NCBI GenBank assembly: GCA_028688525.1
Contig: JAQTYA010000001.1
Location: 25,906-89,905, forward strand
DNA length: 64,000 bases
From: Methylococcus sp.
GTDB lineage: Bacteria > Pseudomonadota > Gammaproteobacteria > Methylococcales > Methylococcaceae
Direction of reading: 5' to 3'
Notes under the pieces: generated by a model
Told to the model about the DNA's origin: nothing
The model's database searches: none
The model's input: the letters and a program-made list of their open reading frames with translations, nothing else
Made by a program: the position numbers and the translations under genes
Part shown: positions 50,594 through 61,705 of the stretch, piece by piece
Position numbering within the stretch: position 1 is the first letter of the stretch
Layout of the letters: each line of letters starts with the position of its first letter

Positions 50594-51216
50594 TGGCCGG
50601 CGAGAACGGTAGCACCCTGGTCGACCTGATGCGCCACGGCGAACCTGCGGGCGGCAGCCGCTACCGTGGCCAGATCGACGATCCGCTCAGCGCGGTGGGC
50701 TGGGAGCAGATGTGGAGGGCGGTCGGGCGGCAGTGTCCCTGGGACGTCATCGTCACTTCGCCGTTGGCGCGGTGCCAGGCGTTCGCCGAAGCTTTGAGCG
50801 AGCGCCACGAGCGTCCGCTCGAGATCGAGCCGCGCTTCAAGGAGTTGGGTTTCGGGGTTTGGCAGGGCAAGACCCACGAGGAAATCAATACGGAATACGA
50901 TCCGGGAGTGCTGCAGCGCTTTTACCGCGATCCATTGAACCATCGCCCAGAGAATGCGGAAGGCTTAGGCGATTTCCGCAGCCGCGTGATCTCGGCCTGG
51001 AAGGACATGCTGGAGCGGCACTTGGGCAAGCACGTGCTGGTCATCTGCCATGCCGGCATCATCCGCATGGTGATCGCGCAGGTGCTCGACGTTCCGCTGG
51101 CCAATCTGTTTCACATCAAGGTCGCCAATGCCGGGATTACCCGCATCGAGTGTATCGAGCAGGGCGACGAGTTCCTGTCGCAATTGGTATTTCATGGCGG
51201 AATGCCGACGGCTTGA
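50593..51216 (+). CDS. Histidine phosphatase family protein (phosphoglycerate mutase/CobC-like)
   Basis: 'VDLMRHGEPAGG', 'ELGFGVWQGKTHEEI', 'VLVICHAGIIRMVI'; TGATG coupling to argH. Confidence 0.85.
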   Translation: MAGENGSTLVDLMRHGEPAGGSRYRGQIDDPLSAVGWEQMWRAVGRQCPWDVIVTSPLARCQAFAEALSERHERPLEIEPRFKELGFGVWQGKTHEEINTEYDPGVLQRFYRDPLNHRPENAEGLGDFRSRVISAWKDMLERHLGKHVLVICHAGIIRMVIAQVLDVPLANLFHIKVANAGITRIECIEQGDEFLSQLVFHGGMPTA

Positions 51217-51219
51217 GCT

Positions 51220-52557
51220 TCAACCGTTCGCTGCCGTTAGCCGGCTGACCAGGATCTTGTCCACCCGGTTGCGGTCCATGTCCATGACCTCGAACCGCAA
51301 GTTCGCAAATTCGAAGGCGTCGGTTACCTTCGGCACGTTGCCCAGCCGCAGCATGACGAATCCGGCCATGGTGTGGAAATTGCCGTTTTCTTCTTCCGGC
51401 AGAGACTCCAAGCCGAACAATTGCTTGAACCTGTCAATGTCGAGCATGCCGTCGACCAGCCAGGAGCCGTCTTCGCGCTGCGAAATCTGAGGATCTTCCG
51501 CGGTCGTTTCCGAAGCGATGGCGCCGACGATCGCTTCGAGCACATCGGTCAGCGTCACCAACCCCGTCAGTTCCCCGTACTCGTCCACGACCAACGCCGT
51601 TTGCAAGTGCGATTGCTTGAAGTGCTCGAGCAATTGCATGAGCGACAAGGAGTTGGGGACGAACAGCGCGGGGGTCACGAGTTCCGCCAGCCCCGGTTTT
51701 TCTCCGGCGAGCAGCCGGTTGAGCAGATCTTTGGTTTTCAAGAAGCCTAATACGTTGTCCACGCCGCCCCGGCACAGCGGGATGATCCAATGCGGGTAGT
51801 CGGTCAAGATGCCGCGGTTGGCTTCGTAAGTCTTGGTGATGTCCAGGTAGACGATATCTTTGCGCGGCGTCATGATCGCGCCGACTTTCCTGCTGTCCAG
51901 CCGCAGGATGTTTTCAACCAGTTCCTGCTCGACTTGTTCGAACACGCCTTCCTGGATGCCCTGCTGCAGCAGCAGCTTGATTTCTTCTTCAGTGATGGAC
52001 GGTTGGCGGATCGGGCGGGCGCCGAACAGCCGCAGCACGATATCGGTGGATGCGCTCAGCAGCTTGACCAAGGGGAGGGCGATCAGAGAAAGCACGTGCA
52101 TAGGCCGCGCTACGGCGGCAGCAATGGCTTCCGCGTGGAGCAGCGCGAGGCGTTTGGGCACCAACTCGCCGATGATGAGGGAGAGATAGGTGATAGCGAA
52201 AACGGTGATGGCCATGCTGATCTGATGGGCATAGGGTTTCAGTTCCTCGACCTCCAGCAGCAAGGGCTCGATCTGGGCGGAAATCGTGGCCTCCCCCAGC
52301 GCGCCGTTCAGTACCCCGATCGTGGTGATGCCGACCTGCACTGTGGAAAGAAACCGCGACGGCTGCGCCGCCAATTCCAGGGCGCGGGTCTCGCCGGCAC
52401 CGCCTTTGTCGGCGCGATGCTGGAGCCGCGACTTTCGTGCGGACACGATGGCCATTTCCGACATGGCGAACAGGCCGTTGATGAAGATGAGGAACAGCAC
52501 TAATCCGATCAGGATCACTTTGACAAGGGGGGGTAGTTGAGAAGACGGTAAACGCAC
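51220..52557 (-). CDS. Hemolysin-like CNNM/CorC family membrane protein with CBS domains
   Basis: 'NGLFAMSEMAIVSARKSRLQHRADKG', 'VGAIMTPRKDIVYLD', CBS 'TALVVDEYGELTGLVTLTDVLEAIVG'. Confidence 0.9.
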   Translation of the reverse strand: MRLPSSQLPPLVKVILIGLVLFLIFINGLFAMSEMAIVSARKSRLQHRADKGGAGETRALELAAQPSRFLSTVQVGITTIGVLNGALGEATISAQIEPLLLEVEELKPYAHQISMAITVFAITYLSLIIGELVPKRLALLHAEAIAAAVARPMHVLSLIALPLVKLLSASTDIVLRLFGARPIRQPSITEEEIKLLLQQGIQEGVFEQVEQELVENILRLDSRKVGAIMTPRKDIVYLDITKTYEANRGILTDYPHWIIPLCRGGVDNVLGFLKTKDLLNRLLAGEKPGLAELVTPALFVPNSLSLMQLLEHFKQSHLQTALVVDEYGELTGLVTLTDVLEAIVGAIASETTAEDPQISQREDGSWLVDGMLDIDRFKQLFGLESLPEEENGNFHTMAGFVMLRLGNVPKVTDAFEFANLRFEVMDMDRNRVDKILVSRLTAANG

Positions 52558-52662
52558 AGGGCCCGCATGCCCGCGCGCGCCAAGCCGCGCATCAGGCTAT
52601 CGCGCCGCCGCCGGATGCAGGCGGGCGCTAAAACAGGGGAGGGCTCGGGAGATGGAAAAAGC

Positions 52663-52679
52663 TCATGCCTAGGGCATGA
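52663..52679. promoter_or_regulatory. Dyad TCATGCC-TAG-GGCATGA in the region upstream of pfp
   Basis: Perfect 7-bp arms, 3-nt spacer. Confidence 0.3.
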
Positions 52680-52939
52680 ACTGGGGTATTCGTCGGACAC
52701 GAGGCAGTCCGTCAAGCAGCCGTTCGGCCAGGCCGGAGGGCTGGGATATGTTGAGGGTCCAAATAGGGATACCGGTAGGAGGGCGGCTTGCCTCTGGGGA
52801 TTAGCGTAGCCGGGTCGCCGAACCGATTCAACTGTTTTCCGCCTGAAGGCCGGGTGTTCGCGGGCCGAAACTTGTTGTAAGCAAGGGGGTGTTTGTTCTA
52901 AGTTAGGCGCCAAATCAACAATGCTCGGGGAGGCGGTTC

Positions 52940-54202
52940 ATGGCGGCTAGGAATGCTTTCTACGCCCAGTCCGGCGGTGTGACCGCCGTCATCAACGCAT
53001 CGGCCTGCGGGGTGCTGGAAACTGCCCGGCTGTTTCCCGACCGGATCGGTACCGTCTACGCCGGACGCAACGGCATCGTCGGCGCCTTGACCGAGGACCT
53101 GATCGACACTGGCCAGGAGTGTCCGGAAGCCGTCGCCGCGCTGCGCCACACGCCGTCGGGGGCTTTCGGCTCCTGCCGCTATAAGCTCAAGGGGCTAGAG
53201 GAAAACCGTGCCCAGTACGAGCGCCTGATCGATGTGTTCCGTGCCCACGACATCGGTTATTTTTTCTACAACGGCGGCGGCGATTCTGCCGACACCTGCC
53301 TGAAGGTCTCGCAGCTCTCGGAGAAAATGGGCTACCCCTTGCAAGCCATCCATGTGCCGAAGACCGTCGACAACGACTTGCCGATTACCGACTGCTGTCC
53401 CGGTTTCGGTTCGGTTGCCAAGTACATCGCGGTGTCGGTGCGGGAAGCGAGCTTCGACGTCCGTTCGATGGCGGCAACCTCCACCAGCATTTTCGTGCTG
53501 GAGGTGATGGGGCGGCATGCCGGCTGGATCGCTGCGGCAGGGGGGCTCGCCAGCGATGAAAAGCATGATCTTCCGCTGGTCATCTTGTTCCCCGAACAGG
53601 TGTTCGATCCGGAGCGGTTCCTGCTTGCGGTCGACGAAAAGGTTCGCACCAAAGGCTATTGCTCGATCGTGGTGTCGGAGGGTATCAAGGGCGCCGACGG
53701 CAGGTTCGTCGCCGAATCCGGCGTCCGCGACGCGTTCGGCCATGCCCAACTGGGCGGGGTGGCGCCGGTAGTCGCCGGGCTCATCAAGGAGCGCTTTGGG
53801 TACAAGTACCATTGGGCCGTCGCCGATTATTTGCAGCGCGCCGCTCGGCACGTCGCCTCCCGCACTGACGTCGAGCAGGCTTACGCCCTGGGCCGGGCCG
53901 CCGTCGAGCTGGCTCTGCAAGGGCGCAACGCCGTGATGCCGGCTATCGTACGGACTTCGGATTCGCCTTACACCTGGGAGATCGCGGCTGCGAATCTGGC
54001 GGAAGTAGCTAATGTGGAAAAAAAGATGCCGCTGGAGTTCATCAGCGCCGATGGCTTCGGGATCACCGAAAACTGCCGCCGCTACTTGCAGCCGCTGATC
54101 GAGGGCGAGGATTACCCCCCTTATGCTGGAGGTTTGCCAGACTATGTGACGCTGAAAAATGTTGCGGTGCCCAAGAAATTGGCGACCTCATTCTCCGTTT
54201 GA
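52940..54202 (+). CDS. pfp: Pyrophosphate-dependent 6-phosphofructokinase
   Basis: 'AFYAQSGGVTAVINASACGV', 'YNGGGDSADTCLKVS', 'PKTVDNDLPITDCCPGFGSVAKY', 'EVMGRHAGWIAAA'. Confidence 0.93.
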   Translation: MAARNAFYAQSGGVTAVINASACGVLETARLFPDRIGTVYAGRNGIVGALTEDLIDTGQECPEAVAALRHTPSGAFGSCRYKLKGLEENRAQYERLIDVFRAHDIGYFFYNGGGDSADTCLKVSQLSEKMGYPLQAIHVPKTVDNDLPITDCCPGFGSVAKYIAVSVREASFDVRSMAATSTSIFVLEVMGRHAGWIAAAGGLASDEKHDLPLVILFPEQVFDPERFLLAVDEKVRTKGYCSIVVSEGIKGADGRFVAESGVRDAFGHAQLGGVAPVVAGLIKERFGYKYHWAVADYLQRAARHVASRTDVEQAYALGRAAVELALQGRNAVMPAIVRTSDSPYTWEIAAANLAEVANVEKKMPLEFISADGFGITENCRRYLQPLIEGEDYPPYAGGLPDYVTLKNVAVPKKLATSFSV

Positions 54203-54252
54203 AGACCGCCCATCGTTCGCAATACCCACGATAACCTGTCAGGAGTATCGCC

Positions 54253-56385
54253 ATGGCTTGCTCGGTTTTGTCCTGCGCCCGTGAAGGGCTGTGTAGTCTG
54301 ATGCGCGACCGCGGAACTCGGGTGATTACCCAGGCGGGGATCGCGGAGTTTTTTGCGATCGGTCTGCTGGTCGACTGGGGCACAGGATTCGCCTTCGCCG
54401 CGGCCTTATCGGCATTGCTGTACGGCATCCTCTCGATCGGCTGGATCAACGCCCAGCCCGCAGGCAATGCCAAGATGATCGACATCGCCGCGGCGATCCA
54501 GCAAGGCGCACAGGCTTATCTTAACCGGCAGTACCGTACCATCGCCGCGGTTGGGATCGTGTTGTTTTTCATCATGGGTATCTTCCTGGGATGGACGATC
54601 GCCTTCGGTTTCGTGATCGGCGCTCTACTTTCCGGCGCAGCCGGCTACATCGGCATGAACATCTCGGTGCGGGCCAACTCCCGCACGGCCCAAGCGGCCA
54701 TGACGGGCTTGGACGCCGCCTTCGCGCTGGCATTCCGGGGCGGCGCGATCACCGGCATGCTGGTGGTCGGGCTCGGCCTGCTCGGCGTCGCAGGCTATTA
54801 CACGCTGCTGAAAACGGCGGGTGCGAGCGATCCGCTCCACGCACTGGTCGGGTTGGCCTTCGGCGGATCGCTGATTTCGATTTTCGCCCGTCTAGGCGGC
54901 GGCATCTTCACCAAAGGCGCCGACGTGGGTGCCGACTTGGTCGGCAAGGTGGAGGCGGGCATTCCCGAGGACGATCCGCGCAATCCGGCGGTCATCGCAG
55001 ACAACGTGGGTGACAATGTCGGCGATTGCGCCGGCATGGCGGCCGACCTGTTCGAGACCTACGCGGTGACTATCGTTGCCACCATGCTGCTGGGCGGGCT
55101 TCTGACCGGAGGCAACGAGGCGGCTATCGTGTATCCGCTGGTGCTGGGCGGCATTTCCATCCTCACCTCGATCGTCGGCACCTTCTTCGTCCGGATCGCG
55201 CCGGGCCAGAAGATCATGAGCGGGCTGTACAAGGGCGTGATCGTGTCCGGCGGACTGGCGGCCGTGGCCTTCCTGCCGATAACCGGCATCATGTTCGGCG
55301 GCGGCATCGATTTCGGCGGAACCGAACTATCCTGGTTCAGCCTATTCCTGGCGTCACTGATCGGCTTGGGTCTAACCGGCTTGATGGTCGTTATCACCGA
55401 ATACTACACGGCGACCGAATTCGCGCCGGTGCGCCATATCGCCGAAGCCTCCACCACCGGCCACGGCACCAACATCATCGCCGGGCTCGGCGTGTCGATG
55501 AAGGCAACGGCGGCGCCGGTGCTGGTGGTGTGTGCCAGCATCTGGGGAGCCCACGAACTGGCGGGGCTGTACGGCATCGCCGTGGCGGCTACCTCGATGC
55601 TGTCGCTGACCGGGATGATCGTCGCCCTAGACGCCTACGGCCCGATTACCGACAACGCCGGCGGCATCGCCGAGATGGCCGATTTGCCGGATTCGGTCCG
55701 CGCCATCACCGATCCTCTGGATGCCGTGGGCAACACCACCAAGGCCGTGACCAAGGGTTATGCAATCGGCTCGGCGGGGCTGGCGGCGCTGGTGCTGTTC
55801 GCCGACTACACCCATAACCTGGGCGGCAACGTCAATTTCGACCTCTCGAACCACATGGTCATCATCGGCCTGTTCATCGGCGGCATGGTGCCCTACCTGT
55901 TCGGCTCGCTGGCCATGGAGGCCGTGGGGCGAGCTGCAGGCGGCATCGTCAACGAAGTTCGCCGGCAATTCCGGGAAATCCCGGGCATCATGGATTACAC
56001 CGCCAAGCCCGATTATTCCCGCGCCGTCGATATGCTGACCCAAGCGGCGATCAGGGAGATGATCCTGCCTTCCTTGTTGCCGGTGGCGATTCCGGTAGTC
56101 GTAGGCTTGCTGCTCGGCAAGGAAGCCTTAGGCGGCGTGCTCATCGGTACCATCGTCACCGGATTGTTCGTCGCCATTTCGATGACGACCGGCGGCGGCG
56201 CCTGGGACAACGCTAAGAAATACATCGAGGACGGCCACTTTGGCGGCAAGGGCTCGGAGGCGCACAAGGCGGCAGTCACGGGCGATACGGTCGGAGATCC
56301 GTATAAGGACACCGCGGGTCCGGCGGTGAATCCGATGATCAAGATCATCAACATCGTGGCTTTGCTGCTGGTTCCCCTGCTGTAA
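54253..56385 (+). CDS. hppA: Membrane-bound H+-translocating pyrophosphatase, predicted K+-independent
   Basis: '[49 protein letters not shown]'; '[10 protein letters not shown]' (Lys/Thr of the K+-independent class); CAGGAG RBS. Confidence 0.95.
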   Translation: MACSVLSCAREGLCSLMRDRGTRVITQAGIAEFFAIGLLVDWGTGFAFAAALSALLYGILSIGWINAQPAGNAKMIDIAAAIQQGAQAYLNRQYRTIAAVGIVLFFIMGIFLGWTIAFGFVIGALLSGAAGYIGMNISVRANSRTAQAAMTGLDAAFALAFRGGAITGMLVVGLGLLGVAGYYTLLKTAGASDPLHALVGLAFGGSLISIFARLGGGIFTKGADVGADLVGKVEAGIPEDDPRNPAVIADNVGDNVGDCAGMAADLFETYAVTIVATMLLGGLLTGGNEAAIVYPLVLGGISILTSIVGTFFVRIAPGQKIMSGLYKGVIVSGGLAAVAFLPITGIMFGGGIDFGGTELSWFSLFLASLIGLGLTGLMVVITEYYTATEFAPVRHIAEASTTGHGTNIIAGLGVSMKATAAPVLVVCASIWGAHELAGLYGIAVAATSMLSLTGMIVALDAYGPITDNAGGIAEMADLPDSVRAITDPLDAVGNTTKAVTKGYAIGSAGLAALVLFADYTHNLGGNVNFDLSNHMVIIGLFIGGMVPYLFGSLAMEAVGRAAGGIVNEVRRQFREIPGIMDYTAKPDYSRAVDMLTQAAIREMILPSLLPVAIPVVVGLLLGKEALGGVLIGTIVTGLFVAISMTTGGGAWDNAKKYIEDGHFGGKGSEAHKAAVTGDTVGDPYKDTAGPAVNPMIKIINIVALLLVPLL

Positions 56386-56399
56386 GTCCTCGCTTGTTA

Positions 56400-56438
56400 C
56401 CCCTCTCCTCTTTGGGAGAGGGGCCGGGGGGTGAGAGC
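56400..56438. repeat. Intergenic palindromic repeat of the widespread 'CCCCTCTCC...GGAGAGGGGccgGGGGTGAG' type
   Basis: CCCCTCTCC-TCTTTG-GGAGAGGGG then CCGGGGGGTGAGAG; antisense translation ends 'LTPRPLSQRGEG'. Confidence 0.7.
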
Positions 56439-56561
56439 CCAGACTAACAACTCCCTGTATATTTCCCCTTCGATACTTCCCTTAAATCTTAAATTTCCGG
56501 TGGCCACCCAAGCTGTCGTCTGAGCGGTTTGCAGGGTCCAAACCGAATGCGAGGTAATGCA

Positions 56562-58610
56562 ATGACCAACCCTTTGCTGGAAAACTACGAACTGCCGCCG
56601 TTCTCGCGCATCGAGGCGAGCCAGGTGCTGCCGGCGGTTCGGCAAATCCTGGACGAAAGCCGGTCGGGGGTGGACGCGCTGCTCGAACGCGGCGGCCCGT
56701 TTACCTGGGCGAGCTTGGTTGAGCCGCTGGACGATCTCGACGACCGCCTGAACAAAGCCTGGTCGCCGGTCGGGCATCTCAATGCGGTGATGAACAGCGA
56801 AGCTTTGCGGGAAGCCTATAACGGCAGCCTGCCGCTACTGAGCGAATACGCGACAGAAATGGGCCAGAACGCGGCGCTATATGCCGCATTCCGGGAAGTG
56901 GCGGAAGGGGTGGAATACGCCCGGCTCGATACCGCCCAGCGCAAAACCGTCGACAATGCCCTGCGCGATTTCCGCCTGTCCGGGGTTGCCCTGGAAGGCG
57001 AGCAAAAGGCGCGCTTCAAGGCTATCGCTCAAGAGCTGTCGCAACTGGGCAGCCGGTTTTCCGACAATGTGCTGGACGCCACCAAAGGCTGGAGCCGACA
57101 TATCGAAGACGAGGCGCTGCTAGCTGGTCTACTGGAAACCGACCTCGCCGTCGCCCGCCAGGCGGCGGAAGACGAAGGCAAATCCGGCTGGGTTTTCGGC
57201 CTCGCCTTTCCCTCCTATATCGCCATAATGACCTACGCCGACGACCGGGCGCTGCGGGAGGAGTTCTATCGGGCCTATGCGACCCGCGCTTCGGAAACCG
57301 GGCCCCAGGGCGGACGCTGGGACAACGGCGAGGTGATGGAAAAGATACTGGCTTTGCGTCACGAAGAGGCTGGTCTCTTGGGGTTTTCCAATTACGCCGA
57401 ACTGTCCCTGGCGACCAAGATGGCGGAGAGTCCGGAACAGGTGCTGAGTTTCCTGAATGACCTCGCCGAAAAGGCTCTGCCCGTCGCCCGGCGCGACCTG
57501 GAGGAACTGCGGGTGTTCGCACGGGATCAGCATGGGATCGAGACGCTTCAGTCCTGGGACATGACGTACTATTCCGAGAAACTCCGCGAGCATAAGTACG
57601 CATTCTCCGAAGAGGAGGTGAAGGCCTACTTTCCCGCCGAACGCGCAGTTTCCGGCCTGTTCGCGGTGGTGCAGAGGCTTTACGGACTGGATATCGAGCG
57701 CCGCGACGGCGTCGACGTCTGGCATCCGGACGTCCGCTACTACGAGATATTAGACCGGACAGGCGAACTGAGGGGCGGATTCTACCTAGACCTCTACGCC
57801 CGGCCCAGCAAGCGCGGCGGCGCCTGGATGGACGAATGCGTCAGCCGGCGCCGCGTCGGCGGGAGCATTCAGAGTCCGGCCGCCTATCTGACCTGCAATT
57901 TCATCCCCCCGGCCGGCGACGAACCCGCGCTGCTTCGGCACGACGACGTGGTGACGCTGTTCCACGAATTCGGCCACGGCCTGCACCATTTGCTGACCCG
58001 TGTCGAGTATCTCGGGGTGTCCGGCATTCGAGGCGTGGAATGGGATGCAGTGGAGCTGCCCAGCCAGTTCATGGAGAACTTTTGCTGGGAACGCGAGGCG
58101 CTGGGGCTGATTTCTGGCCATTACCGCACCGGCGAGTCCCTGCCCGACGCACTATTGGCCAAGATGCTGGCCGCCAAGAATTTCCAGGCCGGTATGCAAA
58201 CCGTCAGGCAACTGGAGTTTGCCCTGCTGGATTTCCGCATTCACCGCGATTACGATCCCGCCCGTGGCGGACGCGTCTATGAGACGCTCGACGAAGTCAG
58301 GAGGCAGGTCTCGGTCTTGCCGCCGCCGGCCTACAACCGTTTTCCGCACAGCTTCCAGCATATCTTCGGTGGCGGCTACGCGGCGGGTTATTACAGTTAC
58401 AAATGGGCCGAAGTGCTGTCCAGCGACGCGTTTTCGCTGTTCGAAGAGCGCGGCATCTTCGACCCGGAGACCGGCCACGCCTTCCTGAGCAATGTATTGG
58501 AGCAAGGCGGGCGGCGCGGCGCGCTGGAGTCCTTCGTCGCCTTCCGCGGCAGGGAGCCTGAAGTCGATGCACTACTGCGCCACAGCGGGATGCTGGAGCC
58601 GGCCGGCTAG
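56562..58610 (+). CDS. prlC: Oligopeptidase A (M3 metallopeptidase)
   Basis: '[42 protein letters not shown]'; start [14 protein letters not shown]. Confidence 0.95.
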   Translation: MTNPLLENYELPPFSRIEASQVLPAVRQILDESRSGVDALLERGGPFTWASLVEPLDDLDDRLNKAWSPVGHLNAVMNSEALREAYNGSLPLLSEYATEMGQNAALYAAFREVAEGVEYARLDTAQRKTVDNALRDFRLSGVALEGEQKARFKAIAQELSQLGSRFSDNVLDATKGWSRHIEDEALLAGLLETDLAVARQAAEDEGKSGWVFGLAFPSYIAIMTYADDRALREEFYRAYATRASETGPQGGRWDNGEVMEKILALRHEEAGLLGFSNYAELSLATKMAESPEQVLSFLNDLAEKALPVARRDLEELRVFARDQHGIETLQSWDMTYYSEKLREHKYAFSEEEVKAYFPAERAVSGLFAVVQRLYGLDIERRDGVDVWHPDVRYYEILDRTGELRGGFYLDLYARPSKRGGAWMDECVSRRRVGGSIQSPAAYLTCNFIPPAGDEPALLRHDDVVTLFHEFGHGLHHLLTRVEYLGVSGIRGVEWDAVELPSQFMENFCWEREALGLISGHYRTGESLPDALLAKMLAAKNFQAGMQTVRQLEFALLDFRIHRDYDPARGGRVYETLDEVRRQVSVLPPPAYNRFPHSFQHIFGGGYAAGYYSYKWAEVLSSDAFSLFEERGIFDPETGHAFLSNVLEQGGRRGALESFVAFRGREPEVDALLRHSGMLEPAG

Positions 58611-58645
58611 CGCCTCTGGGAGCATCCCATCGAAAGGAGAGGAAA

Positions 58646-58816
58646 ATGACAGACTACCGCAAATATACCTGTTCGTCCTGCGGCTATATCTACGATGAAG
58701 CCGACGGAGATCCTGATCTGGGCATCGCGCCAGGTACCCTGTTCGAGGATATTCCAGAAGACTGGACTTGTCCGGAATGCGGGGTGGACAAGAGTTTCTT
58801 CGAGTTCCTGGATTGA
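58646..58816 (+). CDS. Rubredoxin
   Basis: [56 protein letters not shown]; two CxxC; below the ORF-track size cut-off. Confidence 0.95.
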   Translation: MTDYRKYTCSSCGYIYDEADGDPDLGIAPGTLFEDIPEDWTCPECGVDKSFFEFLD

Positions 58817-58822
58817 CAACCG

Positions 58823-58859
58823 CCGCGTTCCGCCCGCCCTTTCGACCGGCGGAACGCGG
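58823..58859. terminator. Bidirectional terminator hairpin between rubredoxin and the phosphoesterase gene
   Basis: CCGCGTTCCGCC-(13 nt)-GGCGGAACGCGG, perfect 12-bp stem. Confidence 0.8.
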
Positions 58860-58870
58860 TGCGGTGAGCG

Positions 58871-60571
58871 TTAGTGGTTGGTGTTCGTGGCGCCGGAGGC
58901 CGGCGCGCCGAAGACCGAGAAGAGGTTGTTGACCTGGGCGTCGCGCTCGGCGAGCGGAGCCAGCCCATAGCGTTTTTCCAGGGTCGCCAGAATGGAAGAG
59001 GTGTCGTACTGGGTGCTGTCGACGGCGAAGTCGTGGGGCAATAGCGGCGACACGATCAGGGCGGGTATCCGGTTGCCCGGCCCCCATTTGTCGTGCGGTC
59101 CGTCGTTATTGTCCTGGCCGGGCGGCTGCACATGGTCGTACTGGCCGCCGAATTCGTCATAAGCCACGATGACCATGGTGTCGTTAGCGCAGGCGCTGTT
59201 TTCGATAGCGGCGAGCAATACCACTAGATGATCGCTGCCGATGGGCTCGCTGCCGTAGCCAGGATGCTCGTTGCCTTCGCCAATGGGCTTCACGAAGCTC
59301 ACTTGCTTCAGTTTGCATTCCGATTTCGAAGTCTGCGCCAAGTCGATGAACTCGATCTCGTCTCGCAGATGCGCCTTGCGGTTCTTCAAACCAGCTTTCG
59401 TGTGGGTGCTGAAGTTGGCGAAATAGTTGAACGGCTGGTGGTGGAATTGGAACCAAGTATCGGGACAGTTCGGGAAAGTGGCGCCCTGGATAGTGTGAGG
59501 GTCTGAGCATGCCGGGCCGTGTCCGTTGCTCCAGCCCGGAGCGCCAATACTGCCGTTGGCGTTCGACCAGCCGCCCGAGTACCAGGCCCAGCTCACGCCT
59601 GCGGCGGAGAGCCGGTCGCCTATCGTCGGCGCGGTTTGCAGCGGCAGTTGTTGATAATCCTTGGTTCCCGGTTGGTAGGGCTGGTTACTCGACTGCACCG
59701 TGTTGACCGCATAGTCGCCGCAAACGACGTTCGCCGGTGTAGGGCCGCGGCCGGACGGGGGATTGCACGATGCGGTCAACTTCCCATCGATGAGCGTATA
59801 GCTCGCCTGCGAGGTGTAAAGCGGATAGTTGGCTGGCATGCCGTTGGCGTCGACGACCGAATGCAGATCTTTCTTGCTGCCGTCGTTCACTGCGTTTGGC
59901 CAAGTTGGCGTGCTTGCTGCGATCAGCCATTGATGGTTCAGGAACGAGCCGCCGAACGCCGAGTGGAAGAAGTTGTCGGCGATCGCGTAGTTGGGGTGTC
60001 CGTTCTGGTGCAGATAGCGGTAAACCGGAAGCTGCTTGGTGTCGTAATAGCCTAGGGTCAGGCCTACGGCGTCGCTGCCGGTTACGTAGCGGTCCAAAGC
60101 TCCGCCATTCAGTTGGTACTGCTGCTGATAGTAGCGGTGCACGATGTCTTCGGTACAGCCGCCGTTGTAGCTGTCGCCCTGCGAAACACCGCCAGTACAG
60201 GTGGATGCTGTTACAGGGATATAGCTATCGATCATGAACTCGGCGTTGGAAAACGCGCTTTCGATGGCATTGACTGTATCGGTGCAGGTGACCGGCAGCG
60301 GTGAGGGCGAAGTCAGGTTTGGGTCGTTCTGCAGCAGACAGGCGTAGCGCTCGCCGGCTTGGTTGACCTGGGAGATGTAATTCGCCGGGCTGCGTCCGTT
60401 TACGCCTTCCCAATCGCCGTAGAGATTGTCGAAGCTGTGATTTTCCTGATAGATGACGACGAAATGTTTGATCTTCTTCATCTCGCTGCCGGGGTGGGCG
60501 TAGGTGGGGAGAGGCCCCAGACCTACCGTTGCAAGGGCGGCGACAAGGGGTATCTGGCGTATGGCTGGCAT
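58871..60571 (-). CDS. Secreted phosphoesterase (phospholipase C / acid phosphatase family)
   Basis: Signal peptide; 'IKHFVVIYQENHSFDNLYGDWEGVNG', 'VIVAYDEFGGQYDHVQPPG'. Confidence 0.88.
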   Translation of the reverse strand: MPAIRQIPLVAALATVGLGPLPTYAHPGSEMKKIKHFVVIYQENHSFDNLYGDWEGVNGRSPANYISQVNQAGERYACLLQNDPNLTSPSPLPVTCTDTVNAIESAFSNAEFMIDSYIPVTASTCTGGVSQGDSYNGGCTEDIVHRYYQQQYQLNGGALDRYVTGSDAVGLTLGYYDTKQLPVYRYLHQNGHPNYAIADNFFHSAFGGSFLNHQWLIAASTPTWPNAVNDGSKKDLHSVVDANGMPANYPLYTSQASYTLIDGKLTASCNPPSGRGPTPANVVCGDYAVNTVQSSNQPYQPGTKDYQQLPLQTAPTIGDRLSAAGVSWAWYSGGWSNANGSIGAPGWSNGHGPACSDPHTIQGATFPNCPDTWFQFHHQPFNYFANFSTHTKAGLKNRKAHLRDEIEFIDLAQTSKSECKLKQVSFVKPIGEGNEHPGYGSEPIGSDHLVVLLAAIENSACANDTMVIVAYDEFGGQYDHVQPPGQDNNDGPHDKWGPGNRIPALIVSPLLPHDFAVDSTQYDTSSILATLEKRYGLAPLAERDAQVNNLFSVFGAPASGATNTNH

Positions 60572-60772
60572 TTCGGTTCCTTAGATTGTTTATTTAGCGG
60601 TCTTTTCGCCGCTTTCGTTCGAGCGGCGGTGCTCAGGCTAGGCCCTGCGTATGACGTGAGTGAGAAAATTCGATGTCGACTCGGAGAGAGTTCGGCGCAA
60701 GGTGGGGAGTTGTAATTCTTAAGCCCTTCCCATATAACTCCTGGCGGAGTCACCTTAGGCTTTGAGGGCCGT

Positions 60773-61705
60773 ATGAATAAAATTTTCGGGTTTGCACTGA
60801 GCGCCATGCTTGTTACGGCGCTGCTGTTTTCAGGCATGAATGACGCGTTCGCCAAACGCATGGGCGGAGGCAAATCCTTCGGGAGCAGACCTTCATACAG
60901 CGAGCCTTACCGGCGTTCCACCGAAGGAGACTCGTTCTCGCAGGCTCAGCGTCCAGGCTATCAGGCCGCCCCGGCGAGCGCGGCGAGCCAGCGCAATCAG
61001 GCGGCGCGCGACGCCTATTCCCGCCGTGGCGGTTTCATGGGCATGCTCGGCGGGCTGGCTCTGGGCGGCCTGTTGGGAGCGATGCTGTTCGGCGGCGCAT
61101 TCGAGCATCTGAACTTCATGGATATCCTCCTGTTCGCAGCGATCGGCTACGCACTGTATCGGCTGCTGGCTGCGCGCAGAAGCCAACCTCAGCCCGCGGC
61201 GGGCGCCGGCGGCGCGGCTTATTACCCACACTCAGATGCCGAAAGCGGTGCGCGTCCGAATTCGGCGCGCCCCGGTTTCGACACCGATTTGTTGTCGCGG
61301 CGCGGCTCGGGTCACCGGACCAATCCGTATCCGGCCGATTTCGACGCTGCCGGTTTCCTCAACGGCGCAAAAGCGGCCTATCGCCAGTTGCAACAGTCCT
61401 GGGACGAACGCGATCTGAGCACTCTCAGGGCGCTGACCACCGACAAGGTATTCGCCGAACTGCAGGATCAGCTGAGGTCCTCCACGGAGCGGCACCGCAC
61501 CGAGCTGCTGCGGGTGGACGCGGAAATTCTGGAGGTGAACGATCAGGGCGACGAGCGCCAGGTCGCCGTTCTGTTCGACGTCGCTCTGCGCGAATCGCCG
61601 ATGGAGAGCGCGAGCGACGTACATGAGGTTTGGCACTTCGTACGCTCGCGTTCGAGCCGGCAGCCGACCTGGTTCCTGGACGGCATCCAGCAGGTCGAAG
61701 CCTGA
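60773..61705 (+). CDS. Tim44-like domain membrane protein
   Basis: 'AKRMGGGKSFGSRPS', Gly-rich TM, C-terminal 'AAFLNGAKAAYRQLQQSWDERDLSTLRALTTDKVFAEL'-like Tim44 region. Confidence 0.85.
   Translation: MNKIFGFALSAMLVTALLFSGMNDAFAKRMGGGKSFGSRPSYSEPYRRSTEGDSFSQAQRPGYQAAPASAASQRNQAARDAYSRRGGFMGMLGGLALGGLLGAMLFGGAFEHLNFMDILLFAAIGYALYRLLAARRSQPQPAAGAGGAAYYPHSDAESGARPNSARPGFDTDLLSRRGSGHRTNPYPADFDAAGFLNGAKAAYRQLQQSWDERDLSTLRALTTDKVFAELQDQLRSSTERHRTELLRVDAEILEVNDQGDERQVAVLFDVALRESPMESASDVHEVWHFVRSRSSRQPTWFLDGIQQVEA

Noticed and set aside
56397-56777. 126-aa minus-strand ORF ending LTPRPLSQRGEG
   Set aside because: Antisense to prlC plus translation of a palindromic intergenic repeat.
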